DNA of 7,123 nucleotides from Burkholderiales bacterium (GCA_031277445.1 JAITMH010000071.1:1-7123), one strand, 5' to 3'; counted from the stretch's first letter, positions 1 to 6,956 are shown. The notes: generated by a model from the sequence alone, not told the origin. A program made the numbers and translations.

Positions 1-120
1 CGGATTGTGCGTGGCGGAGAAACAAGTTACATCATGGCAACGTTGCATCTGTTCGTAAACATTTGGCTCTTGTTCATGCATCTGCTGAACATCTTGCTGG
101 CGCTCTTCGGACGTGACTAG
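1..120 (+). CDS. Bax inhibitor-1/YccA family inner-membrane protein, C-terminal end (5' truncated by window)
   Basis: Frame 1 is open from the first base to TAG at 118-120 and gives 39 residues. It begins RIVRGGETSYIMATL, continues with a hydrophobic stretch rich in Leu, Ile and Phe, and ends LFGRD. The GGET-x-YI-x-ATL segment followed by a last membrane helix and a short polar end is the characteristic C-terminus of the Bax-inhibitor-1/YccA family, seven-helix inner-membrane proteins. E. coli YccA is known to interact with and restrain the FtsH protease. Seen: the motif, the hydrophobic helix and the stop. Known: the family. Inferred: membrane location and a possible FtsH link for this copy. 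The gene converges on groEL, with a bidirectional terminator between them. The N-terminal part lies outside the window, so integrity and start cannot be judged. Confidence 0.8.
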   Translation, partial: RIVRGGETSYIMATLHLFVNIWLLFMHLLNILLALFGRD

Positions 121-140
121 AGCGGTTTCTGTTCAAGCAT

Positions 141-256
141 GCACACTTTTTTCCCTCCCCCCCTAGCGGGGGAGTGTGCCCCGAAGGGGCGGGAGAGGGG
201 GAAAGGCAACCGTTTTACCCCTCTCCCCCTGCCCCTCTCCCACAAGGGGAGAGGGG
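141..256. repeat. G/C-homopolymer intergenic repeat with nested hairpins
   Basis: This non-coding stretch consists of C-runs and G-runs that fold back on each other. Arms GCACACT (141-147) and AGTGTGC (173-179) enclose an inner CCCCC-TAGC-GGGGG hairpin around 159-172. A second hairpin pairs CCCCTCTCCC (232-241) with GGGAGAGGGG (247-256) over a 5-base loop. A G-rich run at 187-207 can also pair with the C-rich run at 218-241. Such CCCTCTCC/GGAGAGGG palindromes resemble dispersed intergenic repeats seen in proteobacterial genomes. Whether this one is dispersed in its own genome cannot be seen here. Low-complexity ORFs crossing it are not credible genes. Confidence 0.6.
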
Positions 257-331
257 AGCAAAGCGCGGCATCTCCTCACAGGAATGTATCCGCTTAAACC
301 GAAAGCGCTATAAAGAACGTACCAAACGCAC

Positions 332-362
332 AAAAAAACCCGGGGATTCCCCGGGTTTTTTT
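332..362. terminator. Bidirectional rho-independent terminator between the YccA-family gene and groEL
   Basis: A perfect stem CCCGGGG (339-345) / CCCCGGG (349-355) with a 3-base loop is flanked by seven A (332-338) and seven T (356-362). The A/T flanks extend the stem and give a U-tract in both directions. It lies about 28 bases beyond the groEL stop and about 210 bases beyond the stop of the + strand gene, so it can end transcription from both converging units. Confidence 0.92.
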
Positions 363-390
363 GTTTCTTTCGTTTGCGACATTCGGCAAA

Positions 391-2067
<1,677 letters not shown>

Positions 2068-2085
2068 TTAAAAGCGATGGCCGAC

Positions 2086-2373
2086 TTAGCCGACGATGCC
2101 GATCACATCGTCTTCGCGCATGTGCAGATAATCCTGGCCTTCCAGTTTGAATTCCTGGCCGGAGTATTTGCCGAAAAGCACTTTGTCGCCGGGTTTGACA
2201 CCCATCGCGATGATTTTTCCATTGTCATCTGTCTTGCCCGGACCGACGGCGACGACTTCTCCCATCGAGGGTTTTTCGGCGGCGGTGTCGGGGATGACGA
2301 TCCCGCCTGCGGTTTTGCGTTCTTCTTCAACGCGCTTTACGATAATCCTGTCATGCAAAGGACGAAGTTTCAT
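2086..2373 (-). CDS. groES: 10-kDa co-chaperonin GroES
   Basis: Heptameric lid of the GroEL cavity, cytoplasmic. The product is 95 residues, normal for the family: [14 protein letters not shown] at the N-terminus, a mobile loop around 16-33 containing the GroEL-contacting GGIVI tripeptide region, the [10 protein letters not shown] strand, and [12 protein letters not shown] near 61-72. The open frame runs upstream to an ATG at 2460, but that would add 29 unrelated residues. I chose ATG at 2371-2373 because it gives the conserved MKLRPL start and has AGGAG about 10 bases upstream. The leader from the predicted +1 near 2490 is roughly 117 nt. The spacer between Shine-Dalgarno and ATG contains a complete CIRCE half-site (see separate entry). 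It is the first gene of the groES-groEL operon. Confidence 0.98.
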   Translation of the reverse strand: MKLRPLHDRIIVKRVEEERKTAGGIVIPDTAAEKPSMGEVVAVGPGKTDDNGKIIAMGVKPGDKVLFGKYSGQEFKLEGQDYLHMREDDVIGIVG

Positions 2374-2374
2374 G

Positions 2375-2383
2375 TTAGCACTC
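2375..2383 (-). promoter_or_regulatory. Isolated CIRCE half-site overlapping the groES ribosome-binding region
   Basis: Read on the - strand, GAGTGCTAA occupies 2383-2375. It is identical to one arm of the complete CIRCE at 2471-2497 and lies directly between the AGGAG and the groES ATG. No partner arm lies at the expected 9-base distance (2393-2401 reads AAGTTGCCT on the + strand). It may be chance, a decayed second operator, or an accessory HrcA contact. Its effect is unknown. Confidence 0.5.
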
Positions 2384-2470
2384 ACTCCTGTTAAGTTGCC
2401 TATAAATAAGGGGAGGTTTCGCAAAGAAATACCAACCGCGAGGGAAAAAAGGAAAATCACCCATGCGCTG

Positions 2471-2497
2471 TTAGCACTCTTGCGACTCGAGTGCTAA
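2471..2497. promoter_or_regulatory. CIRCE operator (HrcA binding site) of groESL
   Basis: A perfect inverted repeat TTAGCACTC-N9-GAGTGCTAA matches the CIRCE consensus with no mismatch. HrcA is known to repress groE operons by binding this element, and release under heat stress induces them. Here the operator starts at the last base of the -10 box and covers the predicted +1, so repression by blocking RNA polymerase is the natural reading. hrcA itself is not in the window. Confidence 0.97.
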
Positions 2498-2525
2498 TAA
2501 TAGGGATGTCGTTGCCGAAAATCAA
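2497..2525 (-). promoter_or_regulatory. groESL promoter (sigma-70-like)
   Basis: On the - strand the -35 box TTGATT (2525-2520) is separated by exactly 17 bases from the -10 box TATTAT (2502-2497). Each box differs from consensus by one or two bases. The predicted +1 is near 2490, inside CIRCE. The stretch also reads CTTGAT...CCCTATTA, which partly resembles a sigma-32 promoter, so dual use is possible but unproven. Confidence 0.8.
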
Positions 2526-2569
2526 GTCGGGAAGCGGCGCTTGCCGAGATTTTTTTGCGATTCATGAAG

Positions 2570-2599
2570 GCCGTGACAACAATCAAAAATGTCAACGGC
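2570..2599. terminator. Hairpin just after dat, weak terminator candidate without a U-tract
   Basis: On the - strand GCCGTTGACA (2599-2590) can pair with TGTCACGGC (2578-2570): nine base pairs with one bulged T and an 11-base loop, beginning 4 bases after the dat stop. No T-run follows the stem directly, so it is not a classic intrinsic terminator. It may stabilise the 3' end or leave read-through into groESL. The TTGACA within it has no acceptable -10 partner. Confidence 0.4.
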
Positions 2600-2602
2600 A
2601 AA

Positions 2603-3481
2603 TCACAATACAGGTTTACGAATTTCTGATTCCTGCTTCCTGACCTCTGATTGATAGTACGCCCACATCTTTTTGAACAACACCCCCGGCTTGCCATCGC
2701 CGATTGGCTTACCGTCAAGCGTCGTGACCGCCAGCACTTCCTTGCCTGATGATGTCAGCCACAGTTCGTCCGCCGCCAACACTTCCATGCGCGATACAGG
2801 GCGAACCTCCACAGGCAGGCTCACCATCGACGCAAATTCGAGCACGGCGTTAAGAGAAACGCCCGATAAAATCAGGTGATTCTGCGGCGGCGTCAGGATC
2901 ACGCCGTTCTTGACAATAAGCACGTTCGATGCGGACGCTTCGGTCAAAAAACCGTCACGAAAGAGTATTGTTTCAATCGCTTCCGCCTCAACCGATATTT
3001 GCCGCAACAACACATTGCCCAGCAGCGAAATACTTTTGATGTCGCAACGGTGCCAGCGAAAATCCTCCGCTGAAACGCAAGCCACACCATGCTCGATTTG
3101 TTCCGGCGTCGGCGTTTTCAGGGGGACGGTCATCATGAACACCGTCGGCGTCACCTCCTGCGGAAAACCGTGATCGCGTGGCGCGACGCCCCGTGTAATC
3201 TGCAAATACACGGCCTGCTGTTCGTAAGGCGTCTGCCGAATCATCTCCAGCAACAACGCTTCCCACTCGGCGGCGCTTTTCGGATTGGGAATGCGGGTCG
3301 CCGCCAAACTGTTTTCAAGCCGTTCCAAATGTTGCGCCATCCGAAACGGTCGGCGATGATACACCGGCACCACTTCATAGACGCCATCGCCAAAAATAAA
3401 TCCGCGATCCAGCACGGAAACTTTGGCTTCCGATAGCGGTTGAAACACGCCGTTCAGATAAACGATGGAATCCTGATTCAT
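2603..3481 (-). CDS. dat: D-amino acid aminotransferase (fold-type IV PLP enzyme)
   Basis: Cytoplasmic transaminase expected to convert D-alanine and 2-oxoglutarate to pyruvate and D-glutamate, supplying or recycling cell-wall D-amino acids. The protein is 292 residues. Seen: the fold-type IV N-terminus YLNGVFQP...SVLDRGFIFGDGVYE (about 8-36), the TRGVAPRDHGFP segment whose R102 and H104 match the D-AAT carboxylate trap, the PLP lysine K149 in CDIKSISLLGN, and the cofactor glutamate E181 in LTEASASN. The RDH trap favours D-AAT over branched-chain (IlvE) or aminodeoxychorismate lyase (PabC) relatives. The start ATG has AAGGAGAT about 10 bases upstream. The last 16 or so residues (SEVRKQESEIRKPVL) are polar and come from a short repeat also found after dacC, so the tail is probably an accretion. 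The gene lies downstream of dacC on the same strand, separated by a palindromic element. Confidence 0.92.
   Translation of the reverse strand: MNQDSIVYLNGVFQPLSEAKVSVLDRGFIFGDGVYEVVPVYHRRPFRMAQHLERLENSLAATRIPNPKSAAEWEALLLEMIRQTPYEQQAVYLQITRGVAPRDHGFPQEVTPTVFMMTVPLKTPTPEQIEHGVACVSAEDFRWHRCDIKSISLLGNVLLRQISVEAEAIETILFRDGFLTEASASNVLIVKNGVILTPPQNHLILSGVSLNAVLEFASMVSLPVEVRPVSRMEVLAADELWLTSSGKEVLAVTTLDGKPIGDGKPGVLFKKMWAYYQSEVRKQESEIRKPVL
2623..2646 (-). repeat. TCAGG-type short repeat inside the 3' end of dat
   Basis: On the - strand this reads AGGTCAGG, then AAG, then CAGGAATCAGAAA. Nearly the same order of words occurs 15 bases beyond the dacC stop (3932-3910): AGGTTAGG, GT, CAGGGATCAGAAA. In dat it lies within the final codons and encodes most of the charged C-terminal tail. 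Two copies in one window, both at gene 3' ends and in the same orientation, suggest a dispersed repeat. Confidence 0.5.
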
Positions 3482-3508
3482 GACCTGTTATCTCCTTTTC
3501 TTTTTAAC

Positions 3509-3535
3509 CACGAAAGACACGAAAAACACAAAATT
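3509..3535 (+). repeat. Period-9 CACGAAA tandem repeat upstream of dat
   Basis: Three 9-base units run in succession, CACGAAAGA, CACGAAAAA and CACAAAATT, ending in a T-run. The array sits just upstream of the dat Shine-Dalgarno, in the dacC-dat intergenic region. A related CGCGAAG array lies in opposite orientation at 3876-3899, so the two flank the central palindrome as an inverted pair. Confidence 0.55.
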
Positions 3536-3613
3536 TTTATGGCGTCCACACAAGTATGGCGACATTTGCCATGCATCTCTTGCGTATCCCAGACAGCGCC
3601 GCAGGCGTGTCAC

Positions 3614-3801
3614 ATGAGTAACCGTCGGTGAAGCGCGAGCGTAGCGAGCGCGGAACCGGCGGGTGGACAGCCAGCCCATCTCTCAGCCCTGCAAGGGCTG
3701 AACCCTGTTATTCATTCAGCCCTTGCAGGGCTGGTTGGAAGTGTGGTGTTCGCCTCCCGCCGGTTCCGCTCGCAATGCTCGCTCCACCGACGGTTACTCA
3801 T
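3614..3801. repeat. 188-bp nested palindromic element between dacC and dat
   Basis: Three arm pairs are perfect: 3614-3630 with 3785-3801 (17 bp), 3650-3663 with 3756-3769 (14 bp), and 3684-3702 with 3715-3733 (19 bp). The stretch between the first two pairs (3631-3649 against 3770-3784) matches apart from small indels. The innermost arms are self-palindromic (CAGCCCT-GCA-AGGGCTG). Weaker symmetry continues outward: 3595-3607 matches 3808-3820 at 11 of 13 bases, and ACACAAGTA (3548-3556) mirrors TACTTGTGT (3829-3837). No credible ORF fits it. It could be a MITE-like or REP-like mobile repeat, and as RNA would form one long hairpin. I see no transposase and no clear target duplication. Confidence 0.8.
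3684..3733. repeat. Inner 19-bp hairpin of the palindromic element
   Basis: The CAGCCCTGCAAGGGCTGAA arm (3684-3702) is exactly complementary to 3715-3733 over a 12-base loop. Each arm can also fold alone as a 7-bp stem with a 3-base loop, so one cruciform or two small hairpins are possible. There is no T-run, so an intrinsic-terminator role is not supported. Confidence 0.75.
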
Positions 3802-3875
3802 ATCATGCCCCTGCGGGGCTACTCCCCTACTTGTGTAAATACCTATGCCTTGAATGGGAGGGCGCTTCGGATTTT

Positions 3876-3899
3876 TCTTCGCGCCTTCGCGGCTTCGCG
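3876..3899 (-). repeat. Period-8 CGCGAAG tandem repeat downstream of dacC
   Basis: On the - strand there are three exact-period units, CGCGAAGC, CGCGAAGG and CGCGAAGA, followed by AAAAAT. It resembles the CACGAAA array at 3509-3535 in design (a GAA-containing unit, then an A/T run) but has the opposite orientation. It is non-coding and lies between the dacC stop and the palindrome. Confidence 0.55.
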
Positions 3900-3909
3900 T
3901 GAGGGTGCC

Positions 3910-3932
3910 TTTCTGATCCCTGACCCTAACCT
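3910..3932 (-). repeat. TCAGG-type short repeat just beyond the dacC stop
   Basis: On the - strand this reads AGGTTAGG, GT, CAGGGATCAGAAA and begins 15 bases after the dacC TAG. It closely matches the segment inside the 3' end of dat at 2646-2623. Here it is untranslated, which supports the view that the copy in dat was added onto the coding sequence. Confidence 0.45.
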
Positions 3933-3947
3933 GCGGTTAATCGCCCA

Positions 3948-5150
3948 CTACTTGAACCACAAACGCACCGCATCCCAACTACGACGCCACAGGCCACCCA
4001 CCACCACATCTTCCTGCGCCACCAACGGGAATTCCGTCACCCGCGCACCGGCAAATTGCACGTGCATCGTGCCGACGTTCTGCCCTTTCTGAATCGGCGC
4101 CGCCAGCGGTTCTTGTGCGAGCAGCTTCACTTGCAGTTTGTCGCCCTGCCCTTTCGGAACCGACAAATAACGGTCATCCAGAAAACCCACCGCAACTTCC
4201 GGCGCATTGCCCTTCCATACCGGCAACTTTGACACCGGCTGACCGGCAGGATACAACTGCACCACGTCGAACGCCTGATAACCCCAGTTCAACAATTTCT
4301 GATTTTCCGAAGCGCGGGCGGTATCGGAAGCCGCCCCGAGAACGACCGAGAGCAAGCGCCGTTCACCGCGCTTTGCCGATGCGATCAAACACCAGCCGGC
4401 ACTTTCAGTAAATCCCGTTTTGACACCATCAACGTAAGGGTCTGTTGCCAACAAGCGATTGCGGTTTTGCTGCGTGATATTGTTATAACGGTATTCTTTT
4501 TGCGAATAAAGCGGATAGTACTCCGGGAAATCGCGGATCAACACCGCCGCCAGCTTCGCCATATCCGCTGCCGTCGAATAATGCTGAGGATCCGGCAAGC
4601 CAGTGCTGTTGACGAAATGCGTTTGGGTCAATCCCATTTTTTGAGCCTGCGCGTTCATCATCGCCGCAAAAGCCCTTTCATCACCCGCGATCAATTCCGC
4701 CAACGCGATTGAAGCATCGTTCCCCGACTGGATAATCATTCCGTGCAACAACTCATCGACGCTCACCGGCACCCGTGGGTCGGCAAACATCCTCGAGCCG
4801 ATCGCACTTTTGGCCTGCTCCGAAACGGAGACTTTCTGGTCAAGGCGAATCGACTTATCACGTAACGCACCGAAGATCAGGTACGCCGTCATCAATTTGG
4901 TCAGCGACGCCGGCTCTCGCGGTTCATCAGCGTTGTCCGCCAGCAATATCTGGTTGCTCGCCATATCGAGAAGAAGGTACGACGACGCAGCGATCGTCGG
5001 CGCGGGGATAGCCGCCGGGACGGGTGGGGACGTCGCCGAAGGGAAAGACGGCAGCGCACTCCCCGCTTGGGCGAAAGTTTCAGCCTGCGCAGCGACGCTT
5101 GTGAACGACAGCGCCAATGCAACCATGGGAACAATCAAAAAACGCAACAT
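3948..5150 (-). CDS. dacC: D-alanyl-D-alanine carboxypeptidase (PBP5/6 type, peptidase S11)
   Basis: Periplasmic penicillin-binding protein that trims the terminal D-Ala from peptidoglycan pentapeptide stems. The chosen start gives 400 residues: signal peptide MLRFLIVPMVALALSFTSVAAQA with likely cleavage after A23, then a Pro/Ala-rich linker (about 30-55). The S11 catalytic triad of motifs follows: S82-L-T-K85, S142-G-N144 and K244-T-G246. A PBP5-like C-terminal beta domain covers about 285-380, and an aromatic/basic amphipathic end (GGLWRRSWDAVRLWFK) is typical of the membrane anchor. The frame is open further upstream (to 5444), but those residues look random and precede the signal peptide, so ATG at 5148-5150 is preferred although its ribosome site (AAGAG) is weak. 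It is paired with dat downstream, a logical neighbour for D-Ala use. Family members DacA/DacC/DacD cannot be separated confidently. Confidence 0.93.
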   Translation of the reverse strand: MLRFLIVPMVALALSFTSVAAQAETFAQAGSALPSFPSATSPPVPAAIPAPTIAASSYLLLDMASNQILLADNADEPREPASLTKLMTAYLIFGALRDKSIRLDQKVSVSEQAKSAIGSRMFADPRVPVSVDELLHGMIIQSGNDASIALAELIAGDERAFAAMMNAQAQKMGLTQTHFVNSTGLPDPQHYSTAADMAKLAAVLIRDFPEYYPLYSQKEYRYNNITQQNRNRLLATDPYVDGVKTGFTESAGWCLIASAKRGERRLLSVVLGAASDTARASENQKLLNWGYQAFDVVQLYPAGQPVSKLPVWKGNAPEVAVGFLDDRYLSVPKGQGDKLQVKLLAQEPLAAPIQKGQNVGTMHVQFAGARVTEFPLVAQEDVVVGGLWRRSWDAVRLWFK

Positions 5151-5187
5151 GAGAAATAGCTCTTTTGAAAACACACGAAAGGCGTTC

Positions 5188-5193
5188 ATTATA
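5188..5193 (-). promoter_or_regulatory. Candidate -10 box for dacC
   Basis: On the - strand TATAAT lies at 5193-5188, 37 bases upstream of the chosen dacC ATG, a perfect -10 match. No good -35 lies 16-18 bases further up (5211-5216 reads CCCCAT). The alternative dacC start MNAFRVF overlaps this box, which argues against that start if the promoter is real. Confidence 0.45.
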
Positions 5194-5340
5194 GAGAAAG
5201 CCTTTATCCGATGGGGAACGAATATTTTTTGTGACGAAAAGTCGATGGCTGTGCTTGCCCTCCAGCCATTGTCGCTATTGATCATGGCATTACTGTGGCA
5301 GGAAAAAGAATTTTGAAGGCTTTCGCTCTTTCGTCCGCGC

Positions 5341-5372
5341 ACAAAAACGGCGCCCGAAGGCGCCGTTTTTGT
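5341..5372. terminator. Bidirectional rho-independent terminator after the lipoprotein gene
   Basis: A perfect 14-bp stem, ACAAAAACGGCGCC (5341-5354) with GGCGCCGTTTTTGT (5359-5372), closes a CGAA loop. A T-run follows the GC core in both directions. It lies 19 bases beyond the stop of the - strand lipoprotein gene and separates that gene from dacC. The rest of the gap (5151-5340) shows only the dacC -10 candidate. Confidence 0.92.
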
Positions 5373-5391
5373 GGGAACTACACTGCACTGC

Positions 5392-6681
5392 TTACTGACA
5401 GTAGATGACTCTCGTACCCATACGGCCTTCACTATCCACCGCATAAACCGTGAAATTGGTACTTGCAGTAGCCGGCGCTGCGGTGAACGTTATTTGTCCC
5501 ACCGGCCCAGTAAGCGTCTCCGTTGTCGAGCCAATGGGGGACACATAGGCTCCTACATAAGGTGGAACGCCTCCGGCCACCGTGAAATTGAAAACTGCAC
5601 CGAGAGCGCACGATACCCGACCCGTGGCCGATGAAGTACCCCAGCTCCCCATTGCCGTTATCGTTACCGCAGGCACTGGCGGCTCAGGCTCAGGCTCTGT
5701 GCTTGTCGATGCCGTATAGCTGATCGCCGCTCTGGCCTCATTGCCTACTGCGTCGCGCGCCGTCAATTCACCACTACCGCATACCGCCACAGTCAGAACA
5801 ACAGATCCGCCGCTTGCCGCCACGCTCGATGCGCTAAGCGACCCCAGTGTTGTCTGCACCGTATAAGGCGGCGTTCCCCCAAAAAGCGAGAAAGAGGCCG
5901 TTCTCGACGGACAGGTCGTTCCCGTAGAAGTCCAAGATGCGGACGTCGGCAACATCCTGAATTGGGCGCCGATGATAATGAACGAAGCCTCAAGGAAACC
6001 GCCCGACTCCAACTCCGCACGAATCCTGGCGACTTGCGTCTGAGCGTCAGGTCTGACCCGAATGGCAACCTCCGCACCTCTATTTAAGTCCGTAATCATC
6101 GTAGCAGAAGCGCCCCAAGTCCCTGCGTTGACATCCCGGATTTCGAAATCCCCCAGAACGACACTAAACCGAACCCATTGATTCTCGTTACGGGGGTCGT
6201 TGGGATTGAGTTGCAGATTGGCAACACCTTGGCTACCGGCGCAAATTTGCTCATAATCGCCGCTGCTTCCTGTCGTACAGTTACCAGGGCCAGCCGTCAC
6301 TGTTAGCGCGGAAGGCTCATAGGGTATCCCTATCGTCTCAAAAGTAGCCGTCACCCCATAATATGGAGATCCACGAAGATCATCCCAGACGGTAACCGCG
6401 CCTACGCCATCCTCCGTACACGGATAGAGAAAACCATAAACGACTCTGGAATCCGACTTCTCCGGCAGTTGAATGAGTGAAGAATTGGTTCTGATATGAA
6501 AAGGCGGGTAGCCGCCAAAAATCTCCACCCTGACCGGCCCATAAGTACTCGGTGCACTAATTTGCATGTGAATCGGCGTCGGATTACCCATATTACCACT
6601 ACCCCCGCCACAGGCAGTCATAAACACTGCGGCGAGGATCGCCAGCAATAAACCGATTTTTGAGAAAGCGCGTGAAAACAT
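5392..6681 (-). CDS. Putative lipoprotein with three GG-x-PP-aromatic Ig-like repeats
   Basis: I do not recognise a named family. The chosen start gives 429 residues: MFSRAFSKIG, a hydrophobic core, and lipobox M-T-A-C24 followed by GGGSGN, so export and lipid anchoring are expected. ATG at 6679-6681 is preferred because AGGA sits 8 bases upstream. The next ATG up (6685-6687) abuts the AGGAAG, and the 6756 start adds an unrelated N-terminus. Three beta-rich units share GG-x-PP-(F/Y), at 56-61, 268-273 and 370-375, each ending with a V/A-x-D strand (VWDD, ARDAVGN, AVDSEGR). A different domain lies at about 120-238, and a TEPEPEPP linker at 328-335. Cysteines suggest pairs C135-C147, C257-C301 and C358-C428, leaving C88 single. 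No catalytic motif is seen; a surface or periplasmic binding/scaffold role is only a guess. It stands alone between a terminator and a divergent region. Confidence 0.8.
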   Translation of the reverse strand: MFSRAFSKIGLLLAILAAVFMTACGGGSGNMGNPTPIHMQISAPSTYGPVRVEIFGGYPPFHIRTNSSLIQLPEKSDSRVVYGFLYPCTEDGVGAVTVWDDLRGSPYYGVTATFETIGIPYEPSALTVTAGPGNCTTGSSGDYEQICAGSQGVANLQLNPNDPRNENQWVRFSVVLGDFEIRDVNAGTWGASATMITDLNRGAEVAIRVRPDAQTQVARIRAELESGGFLEASFIIIGAQFRMLPTSASWTSTGTTCPSRTASFSLFGGTPPYTVQTTLGSLSASSVAASGGSVVLTVAVCGSGELTARDAVGNEARAAISYTASTSTEPEPEPPVPAVTITAMGSWGTSSATGRVSCALGAVFNFTVAGGVPPYVGAYVSPIGSTTETLTGPVGQITFTAAPATASTNFTVYAVDSEGRMGTRVIYCQ

Positions 6682-6764
6682 GGTCATCTTCCTGAAGATG
6701 TTTAAAAAGACGCCCGAAATGCCGAAAAACACGTCAGAACAGGCAGATAGGGGCACTCCCTAAG

Positions 6765-6794
6765 ATTAGACATCAACTCAGCAGGTGGATGCAA
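6765..6794 (-). promoter_or_regulatory. Weak promoter candidate for the lipoprotein gene
   Basis: On the - strand TTGCAT (6794-6789), an 18-base spacer and TCTAAT (6770-6765) lie about 84 bases upstream of the lipoprotein ATG. The -10 matches consensus at five of six bases and the -35 at only three, so this is tentative. Confidence 0.25.
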
Positions 6795-6876
6795 GAATTT
6801 CTTACGTTTCGTTGAACAAAGAGCGCATGTGTTGGTTTTTGTGCATTTGCCATACCCGCTCACAAGCCTCCCATCC

Positions 6877-6888
6877 CGCACCGGTGCG
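6877..6888. promoter_or_regulatory. 12-bp perfect palindrome in the divergent region
   Basis: CGCACCGGTGCG is its own reverse complement and is followed by a T5 run. The position between two divergent genes would suit a dimeric regulator. As a terminator it would have only a 4-bp stem, so that role is unlikely. No known operator is recognised. Confidence 0.3.
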
Positions 6889-6956
6889 TTTTTGCCAAAA
6901 TGCCCGCGAATTTCCCTGAAAAACGGAAATCCGCCCACATTTCCGCCGCTTTCCAT

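Noticed and set aside
2374..2460. 29-residue N-terminal extension of GroES starting at 2460
   Set aside because: The conserved GroES start MKLRPL at 2373 has its own Shine-Dalgarno, and the extension lies in the transcribed leader downstream of CIRCE.
2590..2595. TTGACA as a groESL -35 box
   Set aside because: No -10-like sequence lies 16-18 bases downstream and it falls within the post-dat hairpin; TTGATT at 2520-2525 pairs with TATTAT at exactly 17 bases instead.
3500..3910. CRISPR array or retron-like element
   Set aside because: The repeats are inverted and nested, or have periods of 8-9 bases, without regular spacers. There is no cas gene, reverse transcriptase or transposase nearby.
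3628..4092. 154-codon + strand ORF over the palindrome and the dacC 3' end
   Set aside because: It crosses an inverted repeat and then runs antisense to DacC; no ribosome site or recognisable domain.
5151..5444. 98-residue extension of DacC upstream of its signal peptide
   Set aside because: It would bury the signal peptide, looks like random sequence, runs through the terminator at 5341-5372 and overlaps the 3' end of the lipoprotein gene.
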